Assembly (NCBI GenBank): GCA_947571115.1
Contig: CANOWW010000004.1
Span: 86,509 to 146,174, forward strand
Length of the DNA stretch: 59,666 nt
Source: an uncultured Clostridium sp.
Lineage (GTDB): Bacteria > Bacillota > Clostridia > TANB77 > CAG-508
Direction of reading: 5' to 3'
Part shown: positions 1 through 10,273 of the stretch, piece by piece
Numbering within the stretch: position 1 is the first letter of the stretch
Layout of the letters: each line of letters opens with the position of its first letter
Translations under genes and position numbers: made by a program
Notes under the pieces: model-generated
The model's database searches: none
What the model saw: the letters and a program-made list of their open reading frames with translations, nothing else
Told to the model about the DNA's origin: nothing

Positions 1-216
1 CAAAAGTTCATCTCTTTCTACCAAACGAATCAAATTTCTCGCATCATTATGGCTAGTAATATACGTTGGATCCCCTGATAAAATATAACCAACAATCTGA
101 TTAATCGGGTTATAACCCTTTTCCACTAACGCTTCATACACTTTTCTCAATATCTCTTTTGTACGCAAACTCTTATCCCTTTCTACTTTAAAGCTCATCG
201 TTTTATCACTTGCCAT
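1..216 (-). CDS. ireB: IreB family regulatory phosphoprotein (UPF0297), 3' end off the window
   Basis: The first 72 codons are present and the gene runs off the left edge. The conserved core is visible ([36 protein letters not shown]) and is diagnostic of the YrzL/IreB family of about 85-90 residues. The ATG at 216 follows a strong AGGAGG at 222-230. In Enterococcus, IreB is a substrate of the PASTA kinase IreK and its phosphatase IreP, and it controls cephalosporin resistance. A PrkC/PrpC pair is encoded at 37969-40875 in this same window, so the regulator and its likely kinase coexist. No CGG codon is present in the visible part. Confidence 0.93.
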   Translation of the reverse strand, partial: MASDKTMSFKVERDKSLRTKEILRKVYEALVEKGYNPINQIVGYILSGDPTYITSHNDARNLIRLVERDELL

Positions 217-228
217 AAGTCATTCCTC

Positions 229-1375
229 CTATATATAATTAATTTGGCTTTCCTCTGCTGGTGCCTGATCAATATACTCTTCCAATTTTTTATTAAGCTG
301 CTCTAGCCCAGTTCCTTTATAATACGTTGATACCACAAAATTCAATTTAGGCGAAGCCACTTGTTTTGGTTTTACTTCTCGAACACGCACTTTTTTGCCT
401 TTAATCATTCTGATACTCTGAATTTCTTCCTCGTCCTGAATTAGCTCTAAATTTTCGATTTCCTCTTTCAAACTGCTCAAAAATTCCTCAACACTGCCTT
501 CTTCCACCCCAGAAAAAACAATAATAAACTTAGGTCCCATATATCTTACAAAAACATATTGTGCCGCCATTTTCGATTTGATAATATTACTAATCTCTGT
601 AATAATATCATTCCCCATTTCACGATTAATATTTTTGTTAATTTCTTCAATATTGGTAATGCGAAACATGCAAACTGCAGAAGTTGGATATTTTGAAAAA
701 ATTCTTTTCGCATTTCCATATAAATATTCCGCTGAATGAAGCCCCGTAAATTTATCAATTCGGTCAATATTTTCAATCGTTTCTTGATAAGAGGTCGTTT
801 GCAAAACAGAAATAATATTGTCTTTTACCACTTCAATAATCGTTGTATCTGTTTTATCAAAGGCATGCATTTGCCCACTTTCCATAATCCAATAACCAAT
901 ATAAATATTATCTATGTAAAGCGGAAAGAACATTGCAGACCTTGCTCTTCCCATTTCAAATTTTTGATAAGGTAGTTTTTCGGTTTCTGAATCAATGGTA
1001 ATGTACTTTGGCGTAGCAGTTGCCACACTATCTTGAAAAATCTCTTCTGTATGAAGGTTCGACAATGTTTCATGATGCCTACTATCCACATTAGAAGCCT
1101 TGATAACATACTCCGCCCCGATTAAATACAACAATTGTGGAATATTTTATATCATATTTTTCAATAATAATTTCATTAATTTTTCTTAATTTTTGGTCAA
1201 CTGTTTCTTCTTCGCCAGCAATGCTCATAAAATCCTGCAAAACGGTCAAATTATTAATTTTTTGATTAATATTTTTAAACGCATCTAATTTCTTTTGTAT
1301 GTTTACATTCAATACAATCAAAATTACGATGGCCAGCACTAAAGCCAAAATAACTACTATTATCAAAATATTCAC
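229..1375 (-). CDS. Membrane-anchored GAF/GGDEF-like protein, read through a +1 shift at CGG
   Basis: The gene starts at 1375 with an N-terminal membrane helix (about residues 2-23), then a coiled region and a GAF-like domain, then a GGDEF-like domain. The original frame stops 8 codons after a CGG at 1118-1120. If the C is skipped, the frame continues as ...VVFNGAEYVIKAS... for a 381-residue protein. In the GGDEF-like part the signature is degenerate (MGPKF at the catalytic loop), so cyclase activity is unlikely. The gene follows the TadZ-like ATPase at 1390 with a 14-base gap, which suggests one operon. Conventional annotation would call this a pseudogene or two ORFs, the second starting at a TTG inside the overlap. 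I favour one functional gene because six other breaks in the window have the same CGG signature. Confidence 0.75.
1118..1120 (-). other. +1 recoding site at CGG (GAF/GGDEF-like gene)
   Basis: On the coding strand the context is TTT AAT CGG GGC GGA. The original frame ends at TAA 8 codons later. Skipping the C gives AAT GGG GCG GAG TAT (N-G-A-E-Y), which opens the rest of the GAF-like domain. Confidence 0.75.
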
Positions 1376-1389
1376 CTCTAAATTTGTTT

Positions 1390-4300
1390 TTAATATTTTT
1401 TCTTCATTTTGTTCAAAGTATTATTCATACTATTAGAAAAACCACCTTTATTTTGCCCATAATTTTGATTAAAACCACCAGAATATGTTTGTCTGCTTGT
1501 CAGTGGATATACCATTTCGCCTAAATTTTTCAGTTTATTCATAAAATTCTTTGGATATCCCGCAATCGAAACTTTGCAATTTAGCATCGCTTCTAAATAA
1601 TTTGAATACACAGTTTCATCAAATGGAATATTACAATAAGTTACCGTATCTTTATTAAATAACTCTGTCATAAATGACATAGCTGGGTCATTATAAAATG
1701 ACATACCACCAATAATTGCTTTATTTGTAAGCCCTCTTACTTTTAACTCTTTATTAATAACCACTCTTACTTTTTCCGGCTCCAAAACGCCTTGTGTTTT
1801 CAAATCTCGCAAGAAAGATGTGAGTGGTTGAATGGTCAAAATATCCATAGATTGCACTAAATAAATTTCTTGGCAACTTGCAAAATAAGAAGGATTTGTA
1901 TCAAAATCGCAATCAATCAAAACGAGTGAGTGATTTTGCACCAAAGTCGACAAAATCGGTTCTGCCATTTCATAATTTTTTCCATCATTTGGAAGCGCTG
2001 TATACACCGTCAAATTCTGCTTTACTTGAATTCCTTCTGCCACTCCGCCTTGCAATTTTTCCAAAGAAGTATACGCAATTTGTCTCAAAGCCTCCTCATT
2101 TTGTGTATAAATATAATAAGAATTTCGATTTTTCGTCATATCCAATATGGCTGTGTCAATGCCTACAGAAGCAAATATTTCTGCTAAATTGTTTACCAAG
2201 AAAGACACCCCATTTTTCGTGCTTCCCAAGAAAGTAACAATTTTCTTATCTTTCGTCATCAAGCTATTCAAATTTGACATTGAATAGTCAATTGGTGACT
2301 TTATGGTTTCCAAGTTTTGATTACCATAATCAAAACTTTCTGGCTCAGCATTGTTTTCAAACTGATTATAATTTGGCTCAGAAATCATTTCAAAATTCTC
2401 TTCTGGCACCATATTTTCTGGCTCAGCAGTTTCCTCTAATTCAGACAACAAATCTTCACCATCATTAAAATCCAACAATAAATTGCTATCATCTTCTTCA
2501 TCTGCGCCATCCCCTGTTGCAAAAGAATCCATATCAAAGCTATCGATATCTTCGATTTCCTCCTCAGGCGTCTCTTGAAAATCAACTTGATTTTGTGCTG
2601 GTTCCAAAATATCTTCCTGATATAATTCCTCTACTGGAACTTGCTGTTTTGCCTTTGCTTTTGTCTGATAAGCCCCATACTCATCATAATCATTGAATTC
2701 GTCAAAAGCTTCCTCTACAACATCTAAAAATTCGTCATCCTCTATCTCTCCTACATCGTCTAAGTCATCTAATTCTGGAAGCGCAACTTCTTCCGTTTGT
2801 GGCTCAAATTCTATATCAAAGTCATCTGTTTCAACTGGCTCTTCCTCTATTTCTACAAAATCCTCAAAATCCATGATATTATCTGCAGAGTTCTCATTTT
2901 CAAAATTTTCGTCTTCCAAATCACTCATATCAAAAAGAGAATCTGTATTTTCTTCGACCTCATCAAATTCTTCAAACGTATTTTCTGCAAAATCATCATT
3001 AAAATTCAAGCCTGTTTCTGTAATCGTATCCAAATCTGGCAATTCATCTTGTTCAATTGGTTCCTCAATTTCTTGTATCTCCACAGTTTCTTCAATCGGA
3101 TTTTTACGAGGTCTTCCTCTTTTTCCTTTTGGTTTGGTAGGATCTGGCAATGGTTTGGTACGAGGTCTTCCTCTTCCTCTTTTCACTGGTTCTTGCATCG
3201 TTTCTTCTACTGCTGGTGTAACTGCCTTTGGCGCTACATCAAAACGAGGCATTTCAATGTCATCTATTTCGTCAAAAGTATCATCCAACGCTTCCACTTT
3301 TGGTTGTGGCACGATTTGCGGTTTTACGACTTTTTCCGGAGCCTTTGTCATTGGAGCTGGCATTCTACGTTCTGGTTTGACTGCTTTTACTGTATTTTCT
3401 TTCTTTAAAAATAAATCATCATTAGCGTCCATTCTATTTGGAACTGCCTTTTTAGCCACAACATTACTACTTTGCACCGTTTTTGGTTTTCTTACCATTT
3501 GATCCTCGCTCACCTGCAATGGATTTGCTTTTGGCTGAACCACTCTTTTGGCCGCCACGGTTCCCGTCTTTTTCACTGAATTCGGTATAACAATCGATTG
3601 TGGTGTTTTATTCTGATTTAATTTATTTTCAATAATATCAATTTTTACGCCTGTTCTCTTTTGGTCTTGCTTGGTTTCAAGATTTGAACTTCTCACACCT
3701 CGCACTAATCTGCCACTAACCGCCATAATTTCTTGATATTTACTTGAGGTCTCCTCTAAAACAGCCTTCACATTAATCGGCAAACAATTAATTATAATTT
3801 TCAATTGTTCGTCTGTATATTGAGCTGCAATATTTTCAAAACTTTCTGCATATTTATCTGTGTTTCTTCCCAACTTTTTAAAATGAGATAAAATATTTTG
3901 AATTTCTAACTCACTTACTTCATTCTCATTTTCAGCACGATAATTCACATCATCTGTATCAATTTTATAATACATTTTTGCTTCTTTCTTTGTACGGGGC
4001 TTATTAATCAAACGACAAACTTCCTCCATACTACGGTCATTTCCCAAAAGTGCATTATAAACACCAATACCAAAAATTTTTACCAAAAAAGAACTTCCCT
4101 TTGTATGGCGATCCGAACAAATTAAAATAATCGAAATTTCATTTCCTTGTGTATCATGTGCCTCATCACTAATGCCATCTAATTTCTCAAACACAAACTT
4201 ATCAATAGACTCATAATTGTTATTTGAAAATGGCTCTAAATCTTCACTTATAATAATTCTATCATAAGACTTATCTTTTTGTATCTCTTTTATAATTGCA

Positions 4301-4410
4301 TCAAAATAATAAACATTCTTATAAGACAAAATTTCCCTATAATCTTTCTGATATTTCTTAATAATCGCCTCAGAAATGCTTTCACTATTTACTGCAAATA
4401 AAACTTTCAT
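1390..4410 (-). CDS. TadZ/CpaE-like MinD-family ATPase with AT-hook motifs in a long acidic linker
   Basis: This is a 1006-residue protein in three parts. Residues 1 to about 150 resemble a receiver-like fold (starts MKVLFAVNSESISEAI). Residues of about 240-740 are low-complexity, first basic, with two AT-hook-like cores (RGRGRPR and KRGRPRK), then very rich in Asp and Glu. The C-terminal 260 residues are a MinD/ParA-type domain (KKIVTFLGSTKNG, then ALVLIDCDFDTN-like strands). The deviant Walker A is itself degenerate (GSTKNGVS in place of KGGxGKS), as in several TadZ proteins. The tail is rich in Gly, Asn and Gln. The small membrane protein at 4417 precedes it and the GAF/GGDEF-like gene follows. 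A role in positioning a pilus or secretion machine is inferred from family only; no TadA, TadB or TadC gene lies in the window. Confidence 0.65.
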   Translation of the reverse strand: MKVLFAVNSESISEAIIKKYQKDYREILSYKNVYYFDAIIKEIQKDKSYDRIIISEDLEPFSNNNYESIDKFVFEKLDGISDEAHDTQGNEISIILICSDRHTKGSSFLVKIFGIGVYNALLGNDRSMEEVCRLINKPRTKKEAKMYYKIDTDDVNYRAENENEVSELEIQNILSHFKKLGRNTDKYAESFENIAAQYTDEQLKIIINCLPINVKAVLEETSSKYQEIMAVSGRLVRGVRSSNLETKQDQKRTGVKIDIIENKLNQNKTPQSIVIPNSVKKTGTVAAKRVVQPKANPLQVSEDQMVRKPKTVQSSNVVAKKAVPNRMDANDDLFLKKENTVKAVKPERRMPAPMTKAPEKVVKPQIVPQPKVEALDDTFDEIDDIEMPRFDVAPKAVTPAVEETMQEPVKRGRGRPRTKPLPDPTKPKGKRGRPRKNPIEETVEIQEIEEPIEQDELPDLDTITETGLNFNDDFAENTFEEFDEVEENTDSLFDMSDLEDENFENENSADNIMDFEDFVEIEEEPVETDDFDIEFEPQTEEVALPELDDLDDVGEIEDDEFLDVVEEAFDEFNDYDEYGAYQTKAKAKQQVPVEELYQEDILEPAQNQVDFQETPEEEIEDIDSFDMDSFATGDGADEEDDSNLLLDFNDGEDLLSELEETAEPENMVPEENFEMISEPNYNQFENNAEPESFDYGNQNLETIKSPIDYSMSNLNSLMTKDKKIVTFLGSTKNGVSFLVNNLAEIFASVGIDTAILDMTKNRNSYYIYTQNEEALRQIAYTSLEKLQGGVAEGIQVKQNLTVYTALPNDGKNYEMAEPILSTLVQNHSLVLIDCDFDTNPSYFASCQEIYLVQSMDILTIQPLTSFLRDLKTQGVLEPEKVRVVINKELKVRGLTNKAIIGGMSFYNDPAMSFMTELFNKDTVTYCNIPFDETVYSNYLEAMLNCKVSIAGYPKNFMNKLKNLGEMVYPLTSRQTYSGGFNQNYGQNKGGFSNSMNNTLNKMKKKY

Positions 4411-4416
4411 TCGTAA

Positions 4417-4827
4417 TTACCCCCTCCAGCCGTTTACAACTACGGCAAAAATTAGTGGAAGAACTTGACAAATTAATAATACCGTCACAAACGAAACTAT
4501 TATCGCAAATCCTCTATCTCTCAAATCCAACTTTCTTATGCCTATCACATACTGAAAAATCGAACCAATCGCAATACCGATAAAGCAAAATGGTATACTA
4601 TAAATACGAACCCCATTTAATATGTACGCCGTAATTCCATACGGTGTTGACCCATACTTTTCAATATATTCATCCATTTTTTGCTTGGTTGATTCCTTCA
4701 TTTCTACCAGTTGTGTTGCTTGCTCTGATTCCAAAACTGCATCTCCTGTAATCGCATAGGCATATGTTGTACAAGAAATAGCAAATATTGTTATGATTAT
4801 CATTATTATTTTTCTTAACATAACCAA
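4417..4827 (-). CDS. Small exported membrane protein with three hydrophobic helices
   Basis: 136 residues, starting at a TTG (4827) with good spacing from GGAGG, or at the ATG two codons later (4821). There is an N-terminal signal or anchor helix (IIMIIITIFAIS), a polar stretch containing KQKMDEYIEKYGSTPYG, then two transmembrane helices. It ends 6 bases before the TadZ-like gene starts. I do not recognise a named family. A pilin-like or secretion-associated membrane subunit is possible from the context but not shown. Confidence 0.6.
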   Translation of the reverse strand: MVMLRKIIMIIITIFAISCTTYAYAITGDAVLESEQATQLVEMKESTKQKMDEYIEKYGSTPYGITAYILNGVRIYSIPFCFIGIAIGSIFQYVIGIRKLDLRDRGFAIIVSFVTVLLICQVLPLIFAVVVNGWRG

Positions 4828-4947
4828 TTAAAACCTCCTTACCACAGACTATTTCTATGGTATATTTTTCGATATTAATATCATACAATATATTGATAAA
4901 AATAGCAACCTTTTTCTAAAATTTTTTGCAACTTTTTGTTTTTTATA

Positions 4948-5060
4948 ATGATATTGATTAATTTTGAAATGACTTGTGGGGACCGTTCAGAAATTATCAA
5001 AATCTTTGATTTTGTAATAATTTCTAGAATGGGGAGAATGGAAAAATTAATCAATATCAT
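4948..5060. repeat. Nested inverted-repeat element (113 bp)
   Basis: The outer arms are a perfect 18-bp inverted repeat (4948-4965 and 5043-5060). Inside lies a second, imperfect hairpin with arms AGAAATTATCAAAATC (4989-5004) and its near-complement at 5008-5025 around a 3-nt loop. The right outer arm covers the stop codon and last codon of the cell-wall hydrolase gene at 5057. No ORF lies inside. It could be a MITE-like remnant or a large structured terminator; no clear target-site duplication is visible. Confidence 0.6.
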
Positions 5061-6283
5061 AATTTATGATACAAATATTCCATCCATTTATAAACACCTT
5101 TTGCCCAATTTTTATCACTCGCATATCGCTTATTCACTGCATTTAATGTCGGTCCACTATAAAATTTTCCACTCGTTGCTGTACCATCATAAATCGTTGT
5201 TCCTGCCGGATTCAAATAATATTTCACAAACACACGTGAAATCAAATCAATTCCTTCTGCATATGTACCAAATGAATACGAGCCGCCATACGGATTTGAA
5301 TCCACTGCGCCATAGCCAAACAAATTCTTTTTATTATTCGCAATTGTAGACGTACCCCAAGCGCTTTCATGAATACCAACACTCGCCACAAAAATTCCGT
5401 TAATGCCATATTGTTTTTCTGCATAATAAAAATATTCCGCATTTTGCTCAAAAACACCCTTTTTATCATTTTTGTCTCCTGACAAAACTTGCTTAAACTG
5501 CTCTAGCGAAAATCCACTTGGCTTTCTCAAATCCATCTCGAAACTCAAATTGCTCAGCAATTGCTGTTTTGTGAATTGTGCATTTTCTGCCAAATCCTCT
5601 TGATTTGGATTCTTCGCAGTCATACAATTCATTGGCACATAACCTTTTATTTCTGTATTCGAAACAAACAGCCAATCCCCCTCTATTTTAAGCACTTGCA
5701 CTTCGTCATTTTGATTGAAAGTCCCAATTTTTTCTGTACCTTGACTTGGCTGCAATCTTACTGCAACCGATTCCGCCACCACATAAACTTTATCTCCTTC
5801 GCTAATTTTATAGCTATATCCATTCCCTGTTCCAATTCGCACCATTCTGTCAACAGGTGCTTTCACAATATTCTCAGCCACTTGTTGTTCCGAAATCAAT
5901 TCACCATTTTGATATTTTTTAATCACAATTACATTTTTCGTTCCTGCTCGTCCCTCTTGTAAGACCTGAACCGTATCTTTAGGAAGTGTGCTATCTTGCT
6001 GATATCTCGTGGTATATTCCAAATCAACTTCTTCTGTACACATTTCCTCTTGAATATCTACCTCAGAGTTTTGAGCCAAAATATCCTCTAAATCAATCGG
6101 ATTTTGATTTCTATAATAAATCTCTTGTTGAGCATCACTAGAAACTTCCTTCTCATCTTGCGCAAAAATTTTGCCATTGAAAAAAGTAAAAATAAGCACA
6201 AAAAAGAAACACGCAAAAAACACCATAAAAAGATACAAATTTTGATGATATGTACTTTTTGTTGTTTTTTCATGTTTCTTCAT
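5057..6283 (-). CDS. Cell-wall hydrolase: membrane anchor, G5, SH3b and glucosaminidase (GH73-like) domains
   Basis: 408 residues from the ATG at 6283, chosen because GGAGG sits at 6291-6296 with 7-nt spacing. A transmembrane or signal helix covers about residues 17-40. A G5-like domain follows (around VIVIKKYQNGELISEQ), then a bacterial SH3 domain (VAVRLQPSQGTEKIGTF...GYVPM), then a C-terminal glucosaminidase domain with the catalytic-site stretch GIHESAWGTS and NNLFGYGA-like motifs. It probably cleaves the N-acetylglucosaminyl bond of peptidoglycan outside the cell, as in LytG/Acm-type enzymes. It is not obviously in an operon with pheT, which ends 89 bases upstream. Confidence 0.85.
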   Translation of the reverse strand: MKKHEKTTKSTYHQNLYLFMVFFACFFFVLIFTFFNGKIFAQDEKEVSSDAQQEIYYRNQNPIDLEDILAQNSEVDIQEEMCTEEVDLEYTTRYQQDSTLPKDTVQVLQEGRAGTKNVIVIKKYQNGELISEQQVAENIVKAPVDRMVRIGTGNGYSYKISEGDKVYVVAESVAVRLQPSQGTEKIGTFNQNDEVQVLKIEGDWLFVSNTEIKGYVPMNCMTAKNPNQEDLAENAQFTKQQLLSNLSFEMDLRKPSGFSLEQFKQVLSGDKNDKKGVFEQNAEYFYYAEKQYGINGIFVASVGIHESAWGTSTIANNKKNLFGYGAVDSNPYGGSYSFGTYAEGIDLISRVFVKYYLNPAGTTIYDGTATSGKFYSGPTLNAVNKRYASDKNWAKGVYKWMEYLYHKL

Positions 6284-6371
6284 TCGTAATTCCTCCAATT
6301 TCTTTCATTTTTATTTTAATATTAATTACTTATTTTGTCAATGAAAAATTTTGGGTAATTTTATTATTTCC

Positions 6372-8778
6372 TTACTTCCTTAGCTCTGCTCCAAGTAGCT
6401 CCAATTCTTTCAAAATCTCCTCCATCGTGGTATTGATTTCCTCATCTGTTAACGTCTTATCTTTACTCCTAAACTTCAAAGAATATGCCACACTTTTTTT
6501 GCCTTCCCCGATTTTTTCATCACGGTAAACATCAAACAATTTGGCTTCCTCCAAAATTTTCTTGCCTTTTTTCTCAATCGCCCTTTCGATATTGCCAACC
6601 TCTATCTCTTCATCAATTACCATCGCAATATCTCGCTCAACTGCTGGAAACTTAGCAACTTCTGTATACTTTTTATTCATTTTTCCATATTTTACCAATT
6701 TATCCAGCCAAATTTCTGCCACATAAACATCGCCCTTGATACTGTAATTATCTGCCACTTCTGGATGAATTTCTCCCAATGTTGCAATCACATCTTTTCC
6801 CACTTTGACATTCGCCGTTTTGCCCGGATGATAGCTATTGTTGGATTTTTCAGAAACCACATCATAACGCAAAACAGAACTAATATTCAAAATCTTCTCT
6901 ATCAAGCCTTTCAAAACATAAAAATCGACACTTTCCCCATACATTCCAATTGTCACAATCGTGTCCTCTGTTGGCACATTTCCATTTTCAATTTGGTGCT
7001 CCACATTTCTGTAAACCCTCGAAATATCAAACAAACCAACATTCTTATTTTTCTTAGACTGGTTCGTCACAATGGTTTGCAACATGCTTGGAAGGGTCGT
7101 CGTTCGCATAATCGAATAATCCTCACTCAGCGGATTTTTAACCGGAATGACTTGGCTACGCAAATCGCTATCTTCAGCCACACACAATCGGTCCAAATCT
7201 TTCTCATTGATAAAACCATACGTACAAATTTCCGACAAACCTTTATTCACTAAAGTCTGACGAATTTTATCTGTCAACTTTTGTGCCTTGGTACGAATTC
7301 CCAAAGTCGCCTCACTATTAATCAGTGTGCAATCCACTTTATCATACCCATAAAATCTAACAACCTCTTCTGCCAAATCCGCCAAACGTTCAATGTCTAC
7401 CCTAAAATATGGTGGAACTACCGTGTCTCCATCTACTTTCATTTCCAATTTTTCCAAGGTCTTTACCATATCTTCTCTCGCAATATCCGTCCCCAACAAA
7501 CGATTAATTTTCTCTGGATTAAATTCCACTTGGTTAAACGTTTGCTTAGTTGGATAAACATCAATTTTCCCCGGAACCGCCTTTCCTGCGCCAATCAATT
7601 CAACCAACTCGACCGCACGATTAATAGCTCTTTCTGCATTTTCTTGTGGCAAGCCCTTTTCATAACGGCTTGACGCTTCTGTGCGAAGCCCTATTTTTTT
7701 CGCTGTTTTTCTGATACTTCCACCATTGAACACCGCTGACTCAAACACAACGGTTGTTGTATTCTCCTCAATTTCCGAATTTTGTGCGCCCATCACACCA
7801 GCAATGGCAACCGCTTTTTTCTCATCAGAAATGACCAACATATCACTACTCAAAACTCTTTCTTGGTCATCCAAAGTCGTAATTTTTTCGCCATCCTCAG
7901 CACGTCTTACCGTAATATGTTTGCCAGCAATTGAATTAATATCAAAAGCATGCATTGGTTGCCCTAATTCTAGCATCACATAATTTGTAATATCCACAAT
8001 ATTGTTAATCGTTCTTACACCACATGCCTCCAAACGCCTTTTCATCCAATCTGGCGACTCGCCAATTTTGACATCTTTCACAACTCTTGCCATATAACGA
8101 TAACACAAATCTGGCGCCGTAATATCAACCCTCAAGCCTTCTAACTCGGTTTGATTTTCAATGTTCATTTCCGTTAAATTTTTGCGTGGATTTTTAAAAT
8201 CTGTGTTCAAAGAAATGGCTGTTTCGCGCCCCAAACCTTCAATGGAAAAACAATCTGGACGATTAGACGTAATTTCAAAATCGAGAATTTCCTCCTCTAA
8301 CCCTAACACTTCCACAATATTTTCGCCAAGGTGGCTTTCCATTTCTTTTGGCAAAATCATAATCCCATGCTCAATTTGGTTTGGGTAACGGTCAACTGGA
8401 ATGTTCAATTCCGAACAAGCACACATCATTCCATTGGACTCCACGCCGCGAAGTTCGCCTTTTTTGATATGCACATCATTTGGCAAAGTAGAACCGCTTT
8501 TTGCAATCGGCACAATATCGCCAACACTTACATTATCTGCACCAGTCACAATTTGCAAAATTTCGCTTCCCACATCCACTTTCGTCACAATCAATTTATC
8601 CGCATTCGGATGTTTTTCAATTTCCAAAATCTTTCCGAACTACTACATTTTCAATATTTTTTCCACGCTCTTCAATCGTTTCCAACTTTGAACCAGTCAT
8701 AGTCAAAATGTCCCCTAACTCTTTTCCAGAAACATTGATTTCGCTAAATTCCTTTAGCCATTCGATACTTGCTTTCAT
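6372..8778 (-). CDS. pheT: Phenylalanyl-tRNA synthetase beta subunit, read through a +1 shift at CGG
   Basis: The true start is the ATG at 8778 after GGAGG (starts MKASIEWLKEF). That frame stops after 53 codons. One base skipped at the CGG at 8635-8637 restores the universal PheT sequence VVVGKILEIEKHPNADKL at the start of the EMAP/tRNA-binding-like domain. The result is 801 residues, the normal length. Downstream are the B3/B4 and B5 domains (SNRPDCFS, GLRTEASSRYEKG) and the C-terminal ferredoxin-like anticodon-binding domain (FPAVERDIA). PheT is essential and forms an alpha2-beta2 enzyme with PheS at 9226, so a dead gene is implausible. A GNAT gene separates pheS and pheT, which is unusual. 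The operon is headed by a Phe T-box at 11717-11960. Confidence 0.93.
8635..8637 (-). other. +1 recoding site at CGG (pheT)
   Basis: The coding-strand context is GTA GTA GTT CGG AAA GAT. The original frame reaches TGA 5 codons later. Skipping the C gives GTT GGA AAG ATT TTG (V-G-K-I-L), matching the conserved Gly-Lys of the PheT N-terminal domain. Confidence 0.9.
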
Positions 8779-8790
8779 ACAATTTCCTCC

Positions 8791-9216
8791 TTACAATTTC
8801 TTAAAATATCCATTTTCCTTTTCATATCCTAAACTTTGATAAAAGCTATTTGCTTCTTCTGTATTGACCGCAGTCAAATCAATAAAATCAACATCTAATT
8901 TTCTCAACTCATTTTCCATATATTGAAACATTTTTGTCGCAATTCCTTGCCTTTTATACTTTGCTCGCACATTCCAAACTGTCGCAAAATCTTTACACTC
9001 TTCCACAATATCCTCATGCAAAATCACATTCATAAATCCCACTAACTCGCCATCACTTGTCACAGCAGAATAAAATAAATAATGTTCATCATTTTTTAAC
9101 TTATCAAACTTTTCATACATTTTCTCTACATTCGTGTCTTTCCCAAATCCGCTTTTATACAAATCCGGTAACTGCTCCAAATCTTCTATCATCGTTTTTC
9201 TAATTTTAAAATCCAT
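8791..9216 (-). CDS. GNAT family N-acetyltransferase
   Basis: 141 residues, ATG at 9216 after AGGAGG. The acetyl-CoA binding motif A is visible (VRAKYKRQGIATKMFQYME), and motif B follows as LTAVNTEEANSFYQSLGYEKENGY. The substrate cannot be told. It sits between pheS (9 bases away) and pheT (12 bases away) and must be co-transcribed with them, which breaks the usual pheST adjacency. No key residue appears to be missing. Confidence 0.87.
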   Translation of the reverse strand: MDFKIRKTMIEDLEQLPDLYKSGFGKDTNVEKMYEKFDKLKNDEHYLFYSAVTSDGELVGFMNVILHEDIVEECKDFATVWNVRAKYKRQGIATKMFQYMENELRKLDVDFIDLTAVNTEEANSFYQSLGYEKENGYFKKL

Positions 9217-9225
9217 AGTTTCCTC

Positions 9226-10245
9226 CTAAAACTGTTTCAAAAATCTGACATCATTTTCATACAACAAACGCAAATCGTCAATCCCGAATTTCGCCATGGC
9301 AATTCTCTCCACACCAAAACCAAACGCAAATCCAGAATACTCATTTGGGTCAATTCCGCAATTTTCCAACACCTTTGGATGCACCATTCCACAACCCAAA
9401 AGCTCAATCCAGCCTTCTTGCTTGCACACGCGACAACCTTTTCCACCACAGACAAAGCAAGAAACATCCGCCTCTGCACTTGGCTCTGTAAACGGAAAAT
9501 GATGAGGGCGAAAACGCACTTTCGTATTGGGTCCCAAGCAATTTTTCGCAAACATCTCCAAAGTTCCCTTCAAATCTGACATCGTAATATTTTTGTCAAC
9601 CACCAAACCCTCGATTTGATGGAAAACTGGCGAATGAGTTGCATCCAACGTATCAGAACGATACACCGCTCCCGGGCAAATAATCTTAATTGGTGGCTTT
9701 TGATTTTCCATCACACGCGCTTGCACTGGCGAGGTCTGTGTCCTCAAAATAATATCCTCTGTGATATAAAAAGTATCCTGTAAATCCCTTGCTGGGTGAT
9801 CCGCTGGCGTATTCAACTTATCAAAATTGTAAACTGCTGTTTCCACTTCTGGTCCATCTGCAATGGAATATCCCATTCCCAAAAAGATTTCTTCCACTTC
9901 CTGAATGACCTGTGTAATCGGATGAATAGACCCAAGCTCAATGTTTTTTCCGGGCATGGTCACATCAATTTTTTCCCTTTGCAAACGTTGCTCCAAAATT
10001 TTCTCTTTGACTTGATTTTCGCGCCTTTCCATTAATTTCTCAAGTTCTTCCCTTAACTTATTTACTTTTTGACCAAAAATCGGTCTTTCCTCAGGCGCCA
10101 TTCCTCCCAAACCTTTTAGCATAGAAGTTACCTCGCCTTTTTTCCCTAAGTACTTAACCTTCAACTCTTGCAATTCCTGCAAAGTCTTAATTTCCCCTAA
10201 TTTTTTCTTGACAGCTTCTGTCATTTCTTGAATTTTATCTCCCAT
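9226..10245 (-). CDS. pheS: Phenylalanyl-tRNA synthetase alpha subunit
   Basis: 339 residues, the normal length. It has the N-terminal coiled-coil (residues of about 1-85) and a class II catalytic core with motif 2 ([22 protein letters not shown]) and motif 3 ([14 protein letters not shown]). A Cys-rich insertion ([17 protein letters not shown]) is typical of many bacterial PheS. It charges tRNA-Phe together with PheT, encoded by the frameshifted gene at 6372. The ATG at 10245 follows AGGAGG. It lies inside the operon controlled by the Phe T-box and contains no CGG codon. Confidence 0.97.
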   Translation of the reverse strand: MGDKIQEMTEAVKKKLGEIKTLQELQELKVKYLGKKGEVTSMLKGLGGMAPEERPIFGQKVNKLREELEKLMERRENQVKEKILEQRLQREKIDVTMPGKNIELGSIHPITQVIQEVEEIFLGMGYSIADGPEVETAVYNFDKLNTPADHPARDLQDTFYITEDIILRTQTSPVQARVMENQKPPIKIICPGAVYRSDTLDATHSPVFHQIEGLVVDKNITMSDLKGTLEMFAKNCLGPNTKVRFRPHHFPFTEPSAEADVSCFVCGGKGCRVCKQEGWIELLGCGMVHPKVLENCGIDPNEYSGFAFGFGVERIAMAKFGIDDLRLLYENDVRFLKQF

Positions 10246-10273
10246 AAAAATTCCTCCTTATTTCTTAAAATAT

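Noticed and set aside
1132..1134. Independent start (TTG) for the downstream half of the GAF/GGDEF-like gene
   Set aside because: No ribosome binding site, and it would begin in the middle of a domain.
2693..3502. 269-residue Ser-rich open frame on the plus strand
   Set aside because: It is the antisense shadow of the acidic linker of the TadZ-like gene: Asp/Glu codons read backwards as Ser and Phe. No ribosome binding site.
8630..8645. Classical slippery heptamer or -1 shift in pheT and aspS
   Set aside because: The required shift is +1, and neither site has an X-XXY-YYZ heptamer; a run of A follows CGG in only some of the seven sites.
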